A stretch of DNA of 64,000 nucleotides from JACQFK01 sp964619955 (GCA_964619955.1 CAZUJF010000006.1:62001-126000), one strand, 5' to 3'; counted from the stretch's first letter, positions 24,912 to 34,604 are shown. Notes: generated from the letters alone by a model not told the origin. Program-made: numbers and translations.

Positions 24912-25046
24912 CACGCCCTGCCGGTGCACTGGATGCGCCTGGACGAGCGGTGTCTCGCGGCCCGCGCGGGCGGGAAGGAACGGATCTGGCGGAAGGAGAC
25001 GTATGTGGGGGAGCGGGAGTTTGAGGATGGGAAGAACAGATATTAG
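24912..25046 (+). pseudogene. C-terminal gene fragment with GGKERIWRK
   Basis: The frame HALPVHWMRLDERCLAAR, then AGGKERIWRKETYVGERE, ends at TAG 25044-25046. It has no start or N-terminal part and matches the remnant at 16501-16586 (GGKERVWRK). The pair brackets the 8.4-kb AT-richer island, so the island may have entered by recombination within such genes. Confidence 0.4.
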
Positions 25047-25135
25047 ATCATTCTCGGCGAACCCTCACCTACGCGGTAGCTTCGTGAATTCGTACACGGT
25101 TCTCCAACTTCTCCGGCTTTCAAGATCAACCGTGA

Positions 25136-26386
25136 TTAGAACCCCACACCGCGGTCTTCAAGGATCCTTCCCATGCGCTTCAGGACGTCCTCGTAGACCT
25201 TCTCGCCCTTCTCGGAGACGGGTTTCTGCTGGCGCTTCTCGGCGCAGACTTTGGCGAAGGTTTCGAACTGGGCGGGGGGGAGCTGATCTTTCACGCCCAG
25301 CAGGATCGCCTGCTCCTCGGGGTGGGGGTAGGCCCGCTCGGCGAAGGCCTGGAGCTCGCGGTCGAGTTCGGCGAGGCTGAGGCTGAAGCCCTCCTGAAGG
25401 GCGGTCTTGAGCGCGGCCAGGCGGCCTTCGGGGCCTTTGATCTTGCCGCCTTCCATCGATTCGCGGTGCAGGGCCGCGCAGAAGGCCTTCCAGCCGGATA
25501 GTTTCTCCTGCAGGAGATAGTGGATGAGCGCGACGCTCACCGAAAGACGCTCGAGAGTGAGGGAATTCAGCTCGCTGCGGAGAACGGTTTCCAGGCTTTC
25601 CCGCTTGGGGCGGGAGAGGACGTCCCGGGCGGTTTCGAAGAGGGCGCGGACCGCGGAGCCTTGACGGGAGGAGGGGGTGGTCGTGTTGACGGCCACGAAG
25701 GTTTCGTAGCGCAGGGCGATGAGGCTGGTGAGGTAGGTGTGGAGGCCATGGCTGAGCGCCTTATGGTGCCAAAATGCTTTGGGTACGTTTCGAAGTATCG
25801 CATCAGCGAGAACAAGAGAGTTTGCCGCTGTAAGATCGCTGCGGTAGCCGCATCGGAAATTAGCAATGAAGGTGCTGTCCACGGATCTTGCGTGCTTCCG
25901 TAGGGATTCCACATCTGTCAATCCATCCACCATGGCGTAATAGTTATCCTTTGATTGCAGGAGGACAGCGGTGATTTTCTGGAGATATACCCCGTCAAAG
26001 AGCCCCTGCGTAGTCTCAATTGCGTGGCGAGTGGCGTTGGCAATTGTGCTGAGCTCTTTTGAACTCAACCAATCACTTTCCAAGTAGCAAAACTCCGTGT
26101 CAATCGCTTGCGATTTGCGATGGAGATACTTGTCGATCAGGAGGGAGGAGGGGACCTGGTCCGTGGTGATGGACGGAATATTGCGGAGTTTTCGGATGAA
26201 GTCGGCGTGAGGGCCGCTCATCCGGGCGCCCAGGATCAGGACGTCGCCGTCCGGGAGCTTGTAGCCCTTGAGCTCCGGGAGTTCGACGCGTTTCGCGGGG
26301 GCCTCGTCCTGCGCGGGGGCGGGGAGGGAGCCCGTGAACCCCGTGAGGAGCCCTGCGAGCAATCCCAGGAACACGTGATGCTTCAT
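25136..26386 (-). CDS. Secreted hypothetical protein
   Basis: A 416-aa exported protein (MKHHVFLGLLAGLLTGFTG, cleavage after PAPA). The middle WHHKALSHGLHTYLTSLIALRYE resembles the active-site helix of gluzincin-like or DUF1570-type proteins, but HExxH is absent, so peptidase activity is unlikely. The C-terminus is helical and charged. It starts 10 bp after the beta-barrel gene and closes the operon that begins with the sigma factor. No family is assigned firmly. Confidence 0.6.
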   Translation of the reverse strand: MKHHVFLGLLAGLLTGFTGSLPAPAQDEAPAKRVELPELKGYKLPDGDVLILGARMSGPHADFIRKLRNIPSITTDQVPSSLLIDKYLHRKSQAIDTEFCYLESDWLSSKELSTIANATRHAIETTQGLFDGVYLQKITAVLLQSKDNYYAMVDGLTDVESLRKHARSVDSTFIANFRCGYRSDLTAANSLVLADAILRNVPKAFWHHKALSHGLHTYLTSLIALRYETFVAVNTTTPSSRQGSAVRALFETARDVLSRPKRESLETVLRSELNSLTLERLSVSVALIHYLLQEKLSGWKAFCAALHRESMEGGKIKGPEGRLAALKTALQEGFSLSLAELDRELQAFAERAYPHPEEQAILLGVKDQLPPAQFETFAKVCAEKRQQKPVSEKGEKVYEDVLKRMGRILEDRGVGF

Positions 26387-26396
26387 GGCCCTCAGA

Positions 26397-27761
26397 TCAG
26401 AAACTCAGGACATTAATCCCCAGATCCACCTGGGGGATCCAGCGTTCGTAGCGGTAGGCCGAGATGTTCGAGTCATGGTGGACGTAGGTCACCGAAAGCG
26501 TGGGGATGACGCCCAAGAGGCGTTCGAGCTGCCTGAACGCGATCGAAAGCGTCCCCTGCACGTGGAAGTCGCTCCGCTTTTTCGTGAAGTTCGAGAGGCT
26601 GTTTTCGTTTTCGAATTCCTGGCTGCCGAGCCCCAGCGCGAGCGAAACCCTGCATCCCATCCATTCCTCCGGCCGGATCGTGAAGCCCCCTTCCACGCCG
26701 AGCGCGTCGAAGTCCGATCCCTCGGTATTGTACTTGCTGACTGTGACATAGGGGGACACGGTCCAACCGCGCCCCAGCTCGATCGCGCCTTCGAGACCCC
26801 CCCGGACGATGTCCCCGTCCCGGTCCTGCGGGGCGGGCGCGGAGTCGTAGTAGTCGGCGTTCGTCCAGTCCACGAAGACCCGAAGCTTTAGCTCGTGGAG
26901 CGGGGTCATGAGCAGACCCAGCCCCGCGATGCGTTCCGTCCGGAAGTGGCCGCTGTCGCGGATCACCGACTCGCCCAGAGACACCCGGGCTTCCAGATCC
27001 ACCCAGTCGCCAAGCGGCTGGCGGCCGACCGCGCTCAGGAGCGTATCCCAGAAGTTGAGCTCGTCGGCTTCCGTGTAAAGGCGCCCCACGGACTGGAGTT
27101 CCAGCTCGATCACCTGGTGACCGTCGCGGTGGACGAAATACTTCGCGCCCAGATAGGCACCGGCAAAGAAACTGTCCTCTTCGACGCTGCCTTGAACGAG
27201 CGGGCTGTCGGGGTCCAGGCCGATGATGTTTGAATCCCAGCCTATCTGGGGACTGAGCGTGAGCCGGAACCTGGGATCTTCTTTGCCTTCGCGGTTCCAG
27301 CGGCTGATCAGCTGCGACTGGCGGCCCAGGTCCCCCGGGACCGCGGCCTGGGCCTCGCCCAGATCCCGCTCCGCGGCCTCCGATTGGCCGAGGCTGCGGC
27401 GCACGAGGGCGAGTTCGAGATGGAGCTCGGGGTGCTTGAAACCCCGGACGCGGGATTCCTCGAGCGCGACCAGCGCCTCTTTCGGGCGATTTAGACGCCG
27501 GAGCGAGGCTCCCCGCCAGAAGTAGAGCTCGGGGGCAAGCATCCCGGCGTCGCCGGAGCGCGTGATTTCGAGGAGCGCCTGATCCGCCTGGACGAGGGCG
27601 TCCTCGTCGCGCTTGTCGCGGTAGGCGGAACGGACTCCTTCCAAGGGACCTGCCACCGGTTCCTGCGGCGCCCCGAGCGAAGCGAAGGCAGCATGCCCCA
27701 GCGCGAGAGTCGTGAGGCAGCCCAGGAATATCTGCAATGGAGCCTGCCGGGATCTCTTCAT
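26397..27761 (-). CDS. TPR plus outer-membrane beta-barrel protein
   Basis: A 454-aa exported protein. After a signal peptide (ILGCLTTLALGHAAFA), residues ~40-170 form TPR-like helices (YRDKRDEDALVQADQALLEI, LYFWRGASLRRLNRPKEALVALE). From about 185 it shows alternating amphipathic strands (FRLTLSPQIGWDSNI, FFAGAYLGAKYFV, LELQSVGRLYT) to a terminal aromatic residue (VDLGINVLSF), the signature of an outer-membrane barrel. The layout recalls TPR-barrel surface-assembly proteins (Slam-like). It overlaps the upstream Cys-rich lipoprotein gene by ATGA, so the two are probably co-made and may interact. Confidence 0.75.
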   Translation of the reverse strand: MKRSRQAPLQIFLGCLTTLALGHAAFASLGAPQEPVAGPLEGVRSAYRDKRDEDALVQADQALLEITRSGDAGMLAPELYFWRGASLRRLNRPKEALVALEESRVRGFKHPELHLELALVRRSLGQSEAAERDLGEAQAAVPGDLGRQSQLISRWNREGKEDPRFRLTLSPQIGWDSNIIGLDPDSPLVQGSVEEDSFFAGAYLGAKYFVHRDGHQVIELELQSVGRLYTEADELNFWDTLLSAVGRQPLGDWVDLEARVSLGESVIRDSGHFRTERIAGLGLLMTPLHELKLRVFVDWTNADYYDSAPAPQDRDGDIVRGGLEGAIELGRGWTVSPYVTVSKYNTEGSDFDALGVEGGFTIRPEEWMGCRVSLALGLGSQEFENENSLSNFTKKRSDFHVQGTLSIAFRQLERLLGVIPTLSVTYVHHDSNISAYRYERWIPQVDLGINVLSF

Positions 27762-30271
27762 CGCTTGGTCCTCGTGGGACCTGGGCCGGGGGGCGGGGGT
27801 GGCGGAGGAGGAGGGGGCGTAGCAGAACCTCCCGAGCCGCCGGAACCCCCGGAAGTGCTCGAAGTTCCGACGCTGGGTGCCAGAGGGAGGGCCCAGGTGG
27901 TGGTGAGCGAGGGATTCCAGAGGCCCAGGGGTGCGGCGCTTTCCCCGCCCCAGTACGCTTGGGAGAAGGCGAGCAGGTTTCCCTCGATCTCGCTCCGAAG
28001 CCTGGCGAAGGAGGGTGGGGAGAAGACGTCCACCGGGAGCGTGACGGAGTTCCCGAGGGCCCCCAAGCCCTGGAGGAGCCCGGACATTTGAGCGCCCATC
28101 CCCATGAGGCCAGGGTCGTTGTAGGGATGGGAGCTCGTGCGCTGGGGCACGGTGTTCGTATTTGGCCCGCCTCCGATGAGCGCTCCGCCGGTCAGGGGGC
28201 CGGGATTGCCACGAACGATAGCTTGGGAGTAGTTTCCGGATGTTGGTCCTCCTGAGTTAGCGGGAGGCTCATCTGAGTCTTTCGCTTTTTCTGGAGGGTC
28301 ACCCGTCTCCTTCTTCTTCTTTGGGGGAGGTTTGGGGGTGCAGGGGCCGAACGTCACCTTCACCGTGTACCAAGTCTGCTTGAGATGGATGCCTTGACCC
28401 CAGAAACTGACCCGAAGACGCGCCACCGGGGTTTCTGTGTGGCAGGGGGCCATGCCCCCTTGCGGGCCGAACCAGGAGAGATCGGCGGCGCCGCCCGCGA
28501 GGCCTTGGATGATCCCGAGGCAGTCGGCCTGGATCCAACTGTGCGAGCCACAGTGGCAGGCATTGAGGTGCTGGCAGCCCGTCCCCTTCTTCTCGCAGGT
28601 GAGGGGGATCGTGATCGAATTGTCCTGTTCGTCCTTGTCCTTGCACTGGCAGTGCTGGCCGCAGCGGCCGTTGCAGCGGTTCTGGGAGGCCGGGCAGTTC
28701 ACCCCGTCCTTCCCGCACTTACAGGGAGAGTCGTCCCCGCCTCCCATGGCCCCGCCGCCCGCCGGGCTGCTTGCAGCGCTGAACGCGGGAGGCTTGGGAA
28801 GAATCAGGAGCGCGGAATCCCCGCCGGATCCGCCCGGGGGAGGCGTGAGATTGGGAGAGGGGCCGGCGTCTTTGTCCTGATCTTTACGGAATGCGCTCGC
28901 AAGGCCCGAAGAGCGCTCGTGACCACTGCCTCCGAAGAAGAGCAGGAAGTCGTAGTGCGAGGCATAGCGGGCGAAGAGCACGTGGCCCGGGCCTTTCCCG
29001 GGTTTGGGTGAGTCGAGGGTTTTTAGCACCACTTTGCCCCGAGGAGGTTCGGGCGCGAAGCGGCCTGCCGTCAGGCGCCAGGGGGTGACGAGCCGGTGCG
29101 TGAGGCTGCCGGTCAGCGGGAAGGCTTCGCGAGGGAGGCCTTCGAGCGAGACGCTGTACTGGGCATCTTTCGTCCGGGCGTCCACGTCGTGCGTGCTTAC
29201 GGAAGCCCCGAAGTCCGCGCTCTGGCCGAGCGGATAGAGCCCGGCGAGCACGAATTTAAGCTCGTCTTTCTCCCGGAGACCCGTGAATGAGGCCCCGATG
29301 CGGGCCGACGTGCCGGAGGCGTGATCGGGGAGTTTGAAGTCCACTCGGGGAGGCTGCTCGAACGAGATGAGGTCGCGGTCGCCGAGGCGCAGCACGAAGG
29401 GTTTCTCGCCGGGCTTCATCACCCGTTCGAGTCCTGCGGGCATGTGCCAGGTGCCGGTGCGTTGCCAGGTTTGGCCGGTTTTCTCCTGCACTTCGACGGT
29501 CAGGCGCGGGATGATTGCGACGTCGTGCCGGGCGAGCCCGATATACGGGTCTTCCGCCAGGAAGGCCGAGAGCTTGCGCTCGGGGCCCGGGTCAATGAGC
29601 GTCAGCTGCTGGTCCATACGGTTGAAGCTGGTCGCCAGCAGCGTGAGCGTGCCGAGCGGTGTGTCGATCTCGTAGCGGAAGGGCTGGAGCGCGAGGACGT
29701 CAGAAGCAGTTTCGGCCGGGAGCAGGCGGTAGCTCACGATGTAGGGCGGAAGGATCGCGGCTTCAGGCTTGGCGGCGGGGTCTGCTTTTTGCGCCGTGGC
29801 GGACGGGGCGAGCTCGCGGAGTTCGTGGGCAGCGGAGCTGATGATGAGGCTTTCGGGGTCGCTGTAGCGGGCGAGATCGATCTCGATCAGGCCCTGCGCA
29901 TCCTGGGGGAAGCACTGGTCGAGCAGTTGGCCGCCCACTCGCTGCAGCAGGTGCGCGTGGTAGACCTCGGCGCCGGGAGCCCGGGGCGGCTTTATCCGGA
30001 TCCTCGAATCCGCATCGAAGAAGAGCACGCTGTCGGGGAGCTTCGTGAACGAGTCTTCGAAGGCCTTGTCCCGCATGCAGGCGCGGAGCTTGTGCTCGCG
30101 CTCGGTGAAGAGGGCGCTGAGCGTGGTCTGCTTCTGGCCGCCTTCGGGTCCCAGCGTGCGGCAGCCTGCGGAAAGCGCGAGCGAGAGGCCGAGCGCGGCT
30201 CCGAGGAAGCGTAGTCTCGGGGTCCAGGTCACGGGGGTCGCCTGGATGGGGTTCAAGAGAGCGGTATTCAT
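27758..30271 (-). CDS. Large Cys-rich secreted lipoprotein, unknown
   Basis: An 837-aa protein with a lipobox LALSAGC (Cys about 37). Residues 40-480 look like repeated beta-rich domains. Residues ~510-600 hold twelve Cys in about 70 residues (CKCGKDGVNC, RCNGRCGQHCQCK, CHCGSH), suggesting many disulfides or metal binding. The tail is Gly/Ser-rich with a ten-residue poly-Pro run before GPGPTRTKR. It is followed, with overlap, by a TPR/beta-barrel gene, so it may be surface-exposed. A TraN-like (Cys-rich, mating-pair stabilising) role is possible; TraN was not found elsewhere in the window. Not recognised by family. Confidence 0.6.
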   Translation of the reverse strand: MNTALLNPIQATPVTWTPRLRFLGAALGLSLALSAGCRTLGPEGGQKQTTLSALFTEREHKLRACMRDKAFEDSFTKLPDSVLFFDADSRIRIKPPRAPGAEVYHAHLLQRVGGQLLDQCFPQDAQGLIEIDLARYSDPESLIISSAAHELRELAPSATAQKADPAAKPEAAILPPYIVSYRLLPAETASDVLALQPFRYEIDTPLGTLTLLATSFNRMDQQLTLIDPGPERKLSAFLAEDPYIGLARHDVAIIPRLTVEVQEKTGQTWQRTGTWHMPAGLERVMKPGEKPFVLRLGDRDLISFEQPPRVDFKLPDHASGTSARIGASFTGLREKDELKFVLAGLYPLGQSADFGASVSTHDVDARTKDAQYSVSLEGLPREAFPLTGSLTHRLVTPWRLTAGRFAPEPPRGKVVLKTLDSPKPGKGPGHVLFARYASHYDFLLFFGGSGHERSSGLASAFRKDQDKDAGPSPNLTPPPGGSGGDSALLILPKPPAFSAASSPAGGGAMGGGDDSPCKCGKDGVNCPASQNRCNGRCGQHCQCKDKDEQDNSITIPLTCEKKGTGCQHLNACHCGSHSWIQADCLGIIQGLAGGAADLSWFGPQGGMAPCHTETPVARLRVSFWGQGIHLKQTWYTVKVTFGPCTPKPPPKKKKETGDPPEKAKDSDEPPANSGGPTSGNYSQAIVRGNPGPLTGGALIGGGPNTNTVPQRTSSHPYNDPGLMGMGAQMSGLLQGLGALGNSVTLPVDVFSPPSFARLRSEIEGNLLAFSQAYWGGESAAPLGLWNPSLTTTWALPLAPSVGTSSTSGGSGGSGGSATPPPPPPPPPPGPGPTRTKR

Positions 30272-33200
30272 CACTTGGGGACCTTCTTTACGAGAAGCGA
30301 ATGGATTTCAAGACGGCTTGCGACGACGGAGAGCGCGGGTTGGCTGGGGAGGAGGGCGTCTTCCTTCCGGAAGCTGGTCAGGATCACGCCGTCCCAGAGG
30401 ACGTGGAGGCTGCGTTCGCCCGGGATGAGCGTGAGGACGTGGGCTTCCGATGGAGCTGAGGCGGGTGCCGGGGGACGGGGGTTTGCTTTGGATGCAATGG
30501 CGGGAAGCGCGATGCTGGCGAGCACGGCCCCCTCGAAACTGCGGAGGAATAGCGCGTTGCTGCTGATGCAAAGATAGGACGTTTTGCCGCCTTCCCGGCG
30601 CAGCAGCAGGCGCGCTTCGGCGTTCGCGGCACCCTCGCCGCCCCCGCCACCCGCGCCGAGAGCTTCGAGCGTGAAGCGGAGTTCAAGACCTTCGGCCACC
30701 CGGCTGTGCGGGCGGCCCATGAGCAGGCTGCGCGGGCCGCTTGGGTCCCGCAGGACGATGCCGCCGGAGGGGAGCAAATCCCAGAACTGGGTGCGGGCTT
30801 TGACGGAAGCCTCGTCGGGACGGAGTTCCCAGGCGTGAGCCAGCCAGCCCGTGCCCGCGATGAGTTCCTGGGAGCCTGCTTCGAGGTTCCATTTGAAGTC
30901 TGCGAGCAGCAGCGTTCCGGCGAGGCGGTACGCGGCGGTGCCGGCTCCCTGCGTGAGCACCCGGGAATACTCGTGCGCGAGCAGGTAGCCCAGCGCCGCT
31001 TCCTCATGCCGAAGCGTGGTAAACGATCCGCTTGCGCGGGGATGCAGGCGCAGAACGGCGGGCTCCGCGGCCAGAACTGCCTTTAGGGAGGATTTGAGGG
31101 CTGCCTGTGAGGGGAGGGCTTTGGCGAGGGCTTCCCCCCGGAGGCCGCGGCCCAGCGGGTCTTCGGCACTGGCGACGAGCGATTGGATCGCGTCTTTCAG
31201 ATCCAGTTCCGCCAGCCGACTCAGCAGCGGGAGGAGCAGGAAGACCTTGTCGGAGCCCGCTTCGAGTTCCAGTGCCTGCGGGAGGACCCGCGCGGCATCC
31301 GCAGGATCCCCCGAGAGGGCTCCAAAGGCGAGCTCGGCGAGAGGGATGGTCTTGCCCTGGAGGAATTCCATGGGGGCGAGGGTTTTGAGCTCGACCTGGA
31401 CGAGGGTCCCGCTTTCATCCCGAAGAGTCAGGGTCCGGGGCCCGGTCTGGACGGGGACGCCCACGCGCGTTTCGCCGCTGCGGAGTTTGAGCGTGAGCGG
31501 GGTTTTTGAGGCGGCGAGCGCCTTCCAGCGCTCCTGGGCGAGGGCCTCCGAGAGATCGAGCAGTTCGCGCGCGGCAGCGCGCTGGGCGTGCGTCCATTCG
31601 CTCGTTCTAGCATCGGGCAGGGCGGCGAGCTTCTCGCGAAGTCGGGCGGTCTCGAGCGCGCGGAGCGCCGGGCGCTCGCTTTCGAAGAGCGCGACGAGGG
31701 CGTCGGACGCAGCCTGCTCTGCGGCGCTCACGGGGTAGCTTCGGAGGGGGATCCTGGCGGCGCCCGGGCTGGGCAGCCCGGCGGGGGGAGCGGGGGGCGC
31801 TGCAGAGGCTTCTTTGTGTGGAGGGAGGAGAAGAGGGGGGGCGGGGGTCTCGGGGTTTGCGCCGATGGGTGAGGAAGGCGGGAGAGCCGGGCCTTTTTCC
31901 GCGGGGGTGGCTGCGGGACCGGCGTCAGGAATCGTCTTGAGCCCTGCTTCGAGAGAGCCGAGAGATCTTGGGAAAGCGGCTGCTCCAGGGGTAGAGCTGA
32001 AGCGGCCGGAGGCGAAAAGAACCCCGACGGCGGCGAGACAGACAAGTCCGAGAGCGGCGACGGCGAGCAGTCCGTGCTTCCGGCGGGAGGAACGCGCTTG
32101 GGACTGCGGCCCGCCTCTCTCGAGCTCGGCCTGGCAGGAGAGCAGCGCGGCTTCCAGATCCCGGCAAGAGGCGAAGCGCTCTTCGGGCTTTTTCGCGAGA
32201 CACTTCAAGATGATCGCTTCAAGGCTGGGAGGGAAATCCTGCAGCACGTCACGGAGCGGCACGGGTGTCCGACTGCGGTGCATCTCGAGCACCATCAGCG
32301 GCTGGTCAGACTCGAAGGGGGGGGCCCCGTAAGCCAGGTGGTAGAGCACGGCCCCGAGCGCGTACTGGTCGATGCGCCCGTCATAGACATCTTCCATCAC
32401 CTGCTCGGGAGCAATGTACTGGGCCGTGCCGATCAGGTCCCCCAGGCGCTCCGTGCGACGCTCCCCGGCGCTATTGAGGAGACGCGCCTGTCCAAAATCC
32501 GAAATTTTCGCCACTCCCCCCGCCGGGATCAGGATGTTCTCGGGTTTCAGGTCCCGGTGAATCACATTCGCCTCGTGGGCATGGGCGAGTCCGCCGGTGA
32601 CCGCGAGGGCGGTTTCCAGGATCTGAAGTGGTTCCGGACGCCGGACCCGGGTGATGTCCTCCTCGATGAGCGCCCGGAGGCTTCGTCCCTCCACGTACTC
32701 CATGATGAGGATGAGGTGGCCCTCATGCTCAAATACATCGAAGACCTGGACGATGTTCGGATGCCTGAGGCGCACCTGCGTGCGGGCTTCCTCGTAGAAG
32801 GCCTGCCGGATCATATCGCCTTGGGGGCCCGGCGCCTGGCGCCTGAGGAAGACCTTGGCGGCACGATCTTCGGCCAGCCCGTCGTGGTGAACGAGATAGA
32901 CCTGGGCGAAGCCGCCGATACCCAGCAGGCGTTTTACGGTGTAGGGTCCGAGAGCCTGGCCTTCGGGGAAAACAGGCAGTTCGTTGGGGCGGAGCTTCAG
33001 GGCGGGTGGGCCGGTCTTCGTGCCGGGCACCGCAGGTTCCCGGACAGCTCCCTCCCCGGGCGGCAGCTGCTCGGGGGGCCCGGGGTCTAAGCCCCCAGCC
33101 TTCTGAGGCTCCCCCGGGTGCGGGAGGGGGCCGGTGGGGAACTGGGCGAAAACATCCATTCGGAAGGCGGAAAGCGCGGCGTGGTCCAGGCACTCACGTC

Positions 33201-33660
33201 CGAAGCCCAGAATCCGGGTGATGGGCTCGGCGTCCGGCAGGTAGCCGCCCGCCATCTGAACTCGTGCCTGGGAGACCGCTTCATCCAGGTAGAAGAAGAA
33301 CCCCACAGGCAGCGGGGATTCGGGGGTTGGCCCCTTGCCGGATGCCGTGCGAAGCCCGGCCTCGAAGCGGCTATCAAAGGAAGACTGAGGGGCTTCCGGG
33401 GTGTCCGCTCCGCTCCGGATACTCCTCGAGAGCACGGCTTGGAAGACCCTAAGGACCGGATGCGTCCTGACGAGCGGGGCATAGGCCCTGATGAAAAGAG
33501 GATTCTCGAAGGCGTCGGGTGGGAAGATCCGCTTCCAGTCCTCCGCGAACGCGCTGCTTGTAGTTGCAAGATCCTCGATCTCCCCGGAGAGGGATTCCTC
33601 CCAGTCGGACCGCGCAGGCGCCTCCTCTTCTGAATCCCGGGACGTTTCGGGTTCAAGCAT
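30271..33660 (-). CDS. Transmembrane Ser/Thr protein kinase
   Basis: A 1129-aa receptor kinase. Residues 1-235 are a variable N-terminal region. The kinase domain spans about 240-510: G-loop LLGIGGFAQVY, catalytic Lys 269, HRDLKPEN (368-375), DFGQ (388-391) and TAQYIAPEQ. A TM helix follows (530-550), then a large extracytoplasmic part that ends in a concanavalin/LamG-like beta domain (about 960-1125; LRFTLEALG, LHVLWDGVILTSF). Its ATG overlaps the sigma-factor stop, so kinase and sigma factor are one unit; the kinase probably controls the sigma factor by phosphorylation. Confidence 0.9.
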   Translation of the reverse strand: MLEPETSRDSEEEAPARSDWEESLSGEIEDLATTSSAFAEDWKRIFPPDAFENPLFIRAYAPLVRTHPVLRVFQAVLSRSIRSGADTPEAPQSSFDSRFEAGLRTASGKGPTPESPLPVGFFFYLDEAVSQARVQMAGGYLPDAEPITRILGFGRECLDHAALSAFRMDVFAQFPTGPLPHPGEPQKAGGLDPGPPEQLPPGEGAVREPAVPGTKTGPPALKLRPNELPVFPEGQALGPYTVKRLLGIGGFAQVYLVHHDGLAEDRAAKVFLRRQAPGPQGDMIRQAFYEEARTQVRLRHPNIVQVFDVFEHEGHLILIMEYVEGRSLRALIEEDITRVRRPEPLQILETALAVTGGLAHAHEANVIHRDLKPENILIPAGGVAKISDFGQARLLNSAGERRTERLGDLIGTAQYIAPEQVMEDVYDGRIDQYALGAVLYHLAYGAPPFESDQPLMVLEMHRSRTPVPLRDVLQDFPPSLEAIILKCLAKKPEERFASCRDLEAALLSCQAELERGGPQSQARSSRRKHGLLAVAALGLVCLAAVGVLFASGRFSSTPGAAAFPRSLGSLEAGLKTIPDAGPAATPAEKGPALPPSSPIGANPETPAPPLLLPPHKEASAAPPAPPAGLPSPGAARIPLRSYPVSAAEQAASDALVALFESERPALRALETARLREKLAALPDARTSEWTHAQRAAARELLDLSEALAQERWKALAASKTPLTLKLRSGETRVGVPVQTGPRTLTLRDESGTLVQVELKTLAPMEFLQGKTIPLAELAFGALSGDPADAARVLPQALELEAGSDKVFLLLPLLSRLAELDLKDAIQSLVASAEDPLGRGLRGEALAKALPSQAALKSSLKAVLAAEPAVLRLHPRASGSFTTLRHEEAALGYLLAHEYSRVLTQGAGTAAYRLAGTLLLADFKWNLEAGSQELIAGTGWLAHAWELRPDEASVKARTQFWDLLPSGGIVLRDPSGPRSLLMGRPHSRVAEGLELRFTLEALGAGGGGGEGAANAEARLLLRREGGKTSYLCISSNALFLRSFEGAVLASIALPAIASKANPRPPAPASAPSEAHVLTLIPGERSLHVLWDGVILTSFRKEDALLPSQPALSVVASRLEIHSLLVKKVPK

Positions 33661-34594
33661 CCGGGGCGGCCCTGAGGAGGGTGAAGGATTCGGGGAAGGG
33701 GAGCCTCAGCCTGGCGGCGAGGGATTCGTAGGCGCGATTGAGACGGGCCACGGCCTTCTCGAGGCCACGCTCCCCCAGGTGCCCGGCGAGTTCCTCCGGC
33801 GTGCCTCCCTCGAGATGCACGAAGGAGACGGCTTCCTGCGCCTCCTTGGGAAGCCGCCGGATCGCGGCATGGATTTCGGCGGCCGCAGGGCAAAGCGACC
33901 GGTTTTGGGCTTGCGCAGGAACCTGTTTCCTGGCCTGCTGCGCGAGGCGGGCCGTGTCGCTCACGCGTGACAGCTCGGCCGCGAGGTGCTGCCTCAGGCG
34001 GGACACCAATACCTGGAGGGCAGTCACGGTCCGCCCGGTCCGCCGTGCGAGCTCTTCGTAGGAGGCTCCGGACGCGTGACCTTCGAGGACGCCCTTGTCG
34101 AAGGGGGCAAGATTCGACATTGCGAGACGCAGCAGCGCCAGATGCCGCTCCTTCGCCTCCTCATCGTCCGGGGACCGCGCCGGAGCCTTGATCCGGTGAT
34201 TCCGGGTGATGTTCACGTGGAACTCGATGTTCTCACGAGCTTCCGGCGCGCGCCTATTCGCACGGTGGGCCTGCAGCTTCCGGTCGCAGTGCTTCTGGAA
34301 ATGGGCAAGGATGTCCCGGACCTGGCCCGGAGGAAGTTCGGGGAGGGCTCCGTCCCGGATCTCCTGCATGAAGGAAAGCATCCCCTGCTGAAAAACGTCC
34401 TCCAGTGTCGCCGTATGGGCGCCGTGCCGCTGGCGTCCGAGCCTGGTAAAGACAAGCGATCCGTAGCGCGTTTTCAGCAGTGTGAAGAAGACATCCAAGG
34501 ATTCCGCATCCCCCCGGATCGCGCGATCCAGCAATGCTTCCAAGGGCTCGGATTCACCTGGAACAAGGACTTCTCTGGCCGGCTCCGACCGCAT
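33653..34594 (-). CDS. ECF-like sigma factor
   Basis: About 313 aa from M34594 (GGGAG nine bases before); starts at 34627 and 34615 are also possible. The sigma-2 region includes LEALLDRAIRGDAESLDVFF, ATLEDVFQQGMLSFMQEI; sigma-4 is LAPFDKGVLEGHASGASYEELARRTGR in pieces, with TVTALQVLVSRLRQHLAAEL (about 195-235). The extra C-terminal ~80 residues contain EAVSFVHLEGGTPEELAGHLGE, a second HTH-like unit. Pairing with a Ser/Thr kinase is typical of planctomycete-like sigma families. It starts 84-117 bp after traG on the same strand, inside the transfer region. Confidence 0.75.
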   Translation of the reverse strand: MRSEPAREVLVPGESEPLEALLDRAIRGDAESLDVFFTLLKTRYGSLVFTRLGRQRHGAHTATLEDVFQQGMLSFMQEIRDGALPELPPGQVRDILAHFQKHCDRKLQAHRANRRAPEARENIEFHVNITRNHRIKAPARSPDDEEAKERHLALLRLAMSNLAPFDKGVLEGHASGASYEELARRTGRTVTALQVLVSRLRQHLAAELSRVSDTARLAQQARKQVPAQAQNRSLCPAAAEIHAAIRRLPKEAQEAVSFVHLEGGTPEELAGHLGERGLEKAVARLNRAYESLAARLRLPFPESFTLLRAAPDA

Positions 34595-34604
34595 ATCTTT
34601 TCGC

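Noticed and set aside
32074..33090. 338-codon open frame on the + strand
   Set aside because: Antisense to the Ser/Thr kinase, whose catalytic motifs all lie on the other strand.
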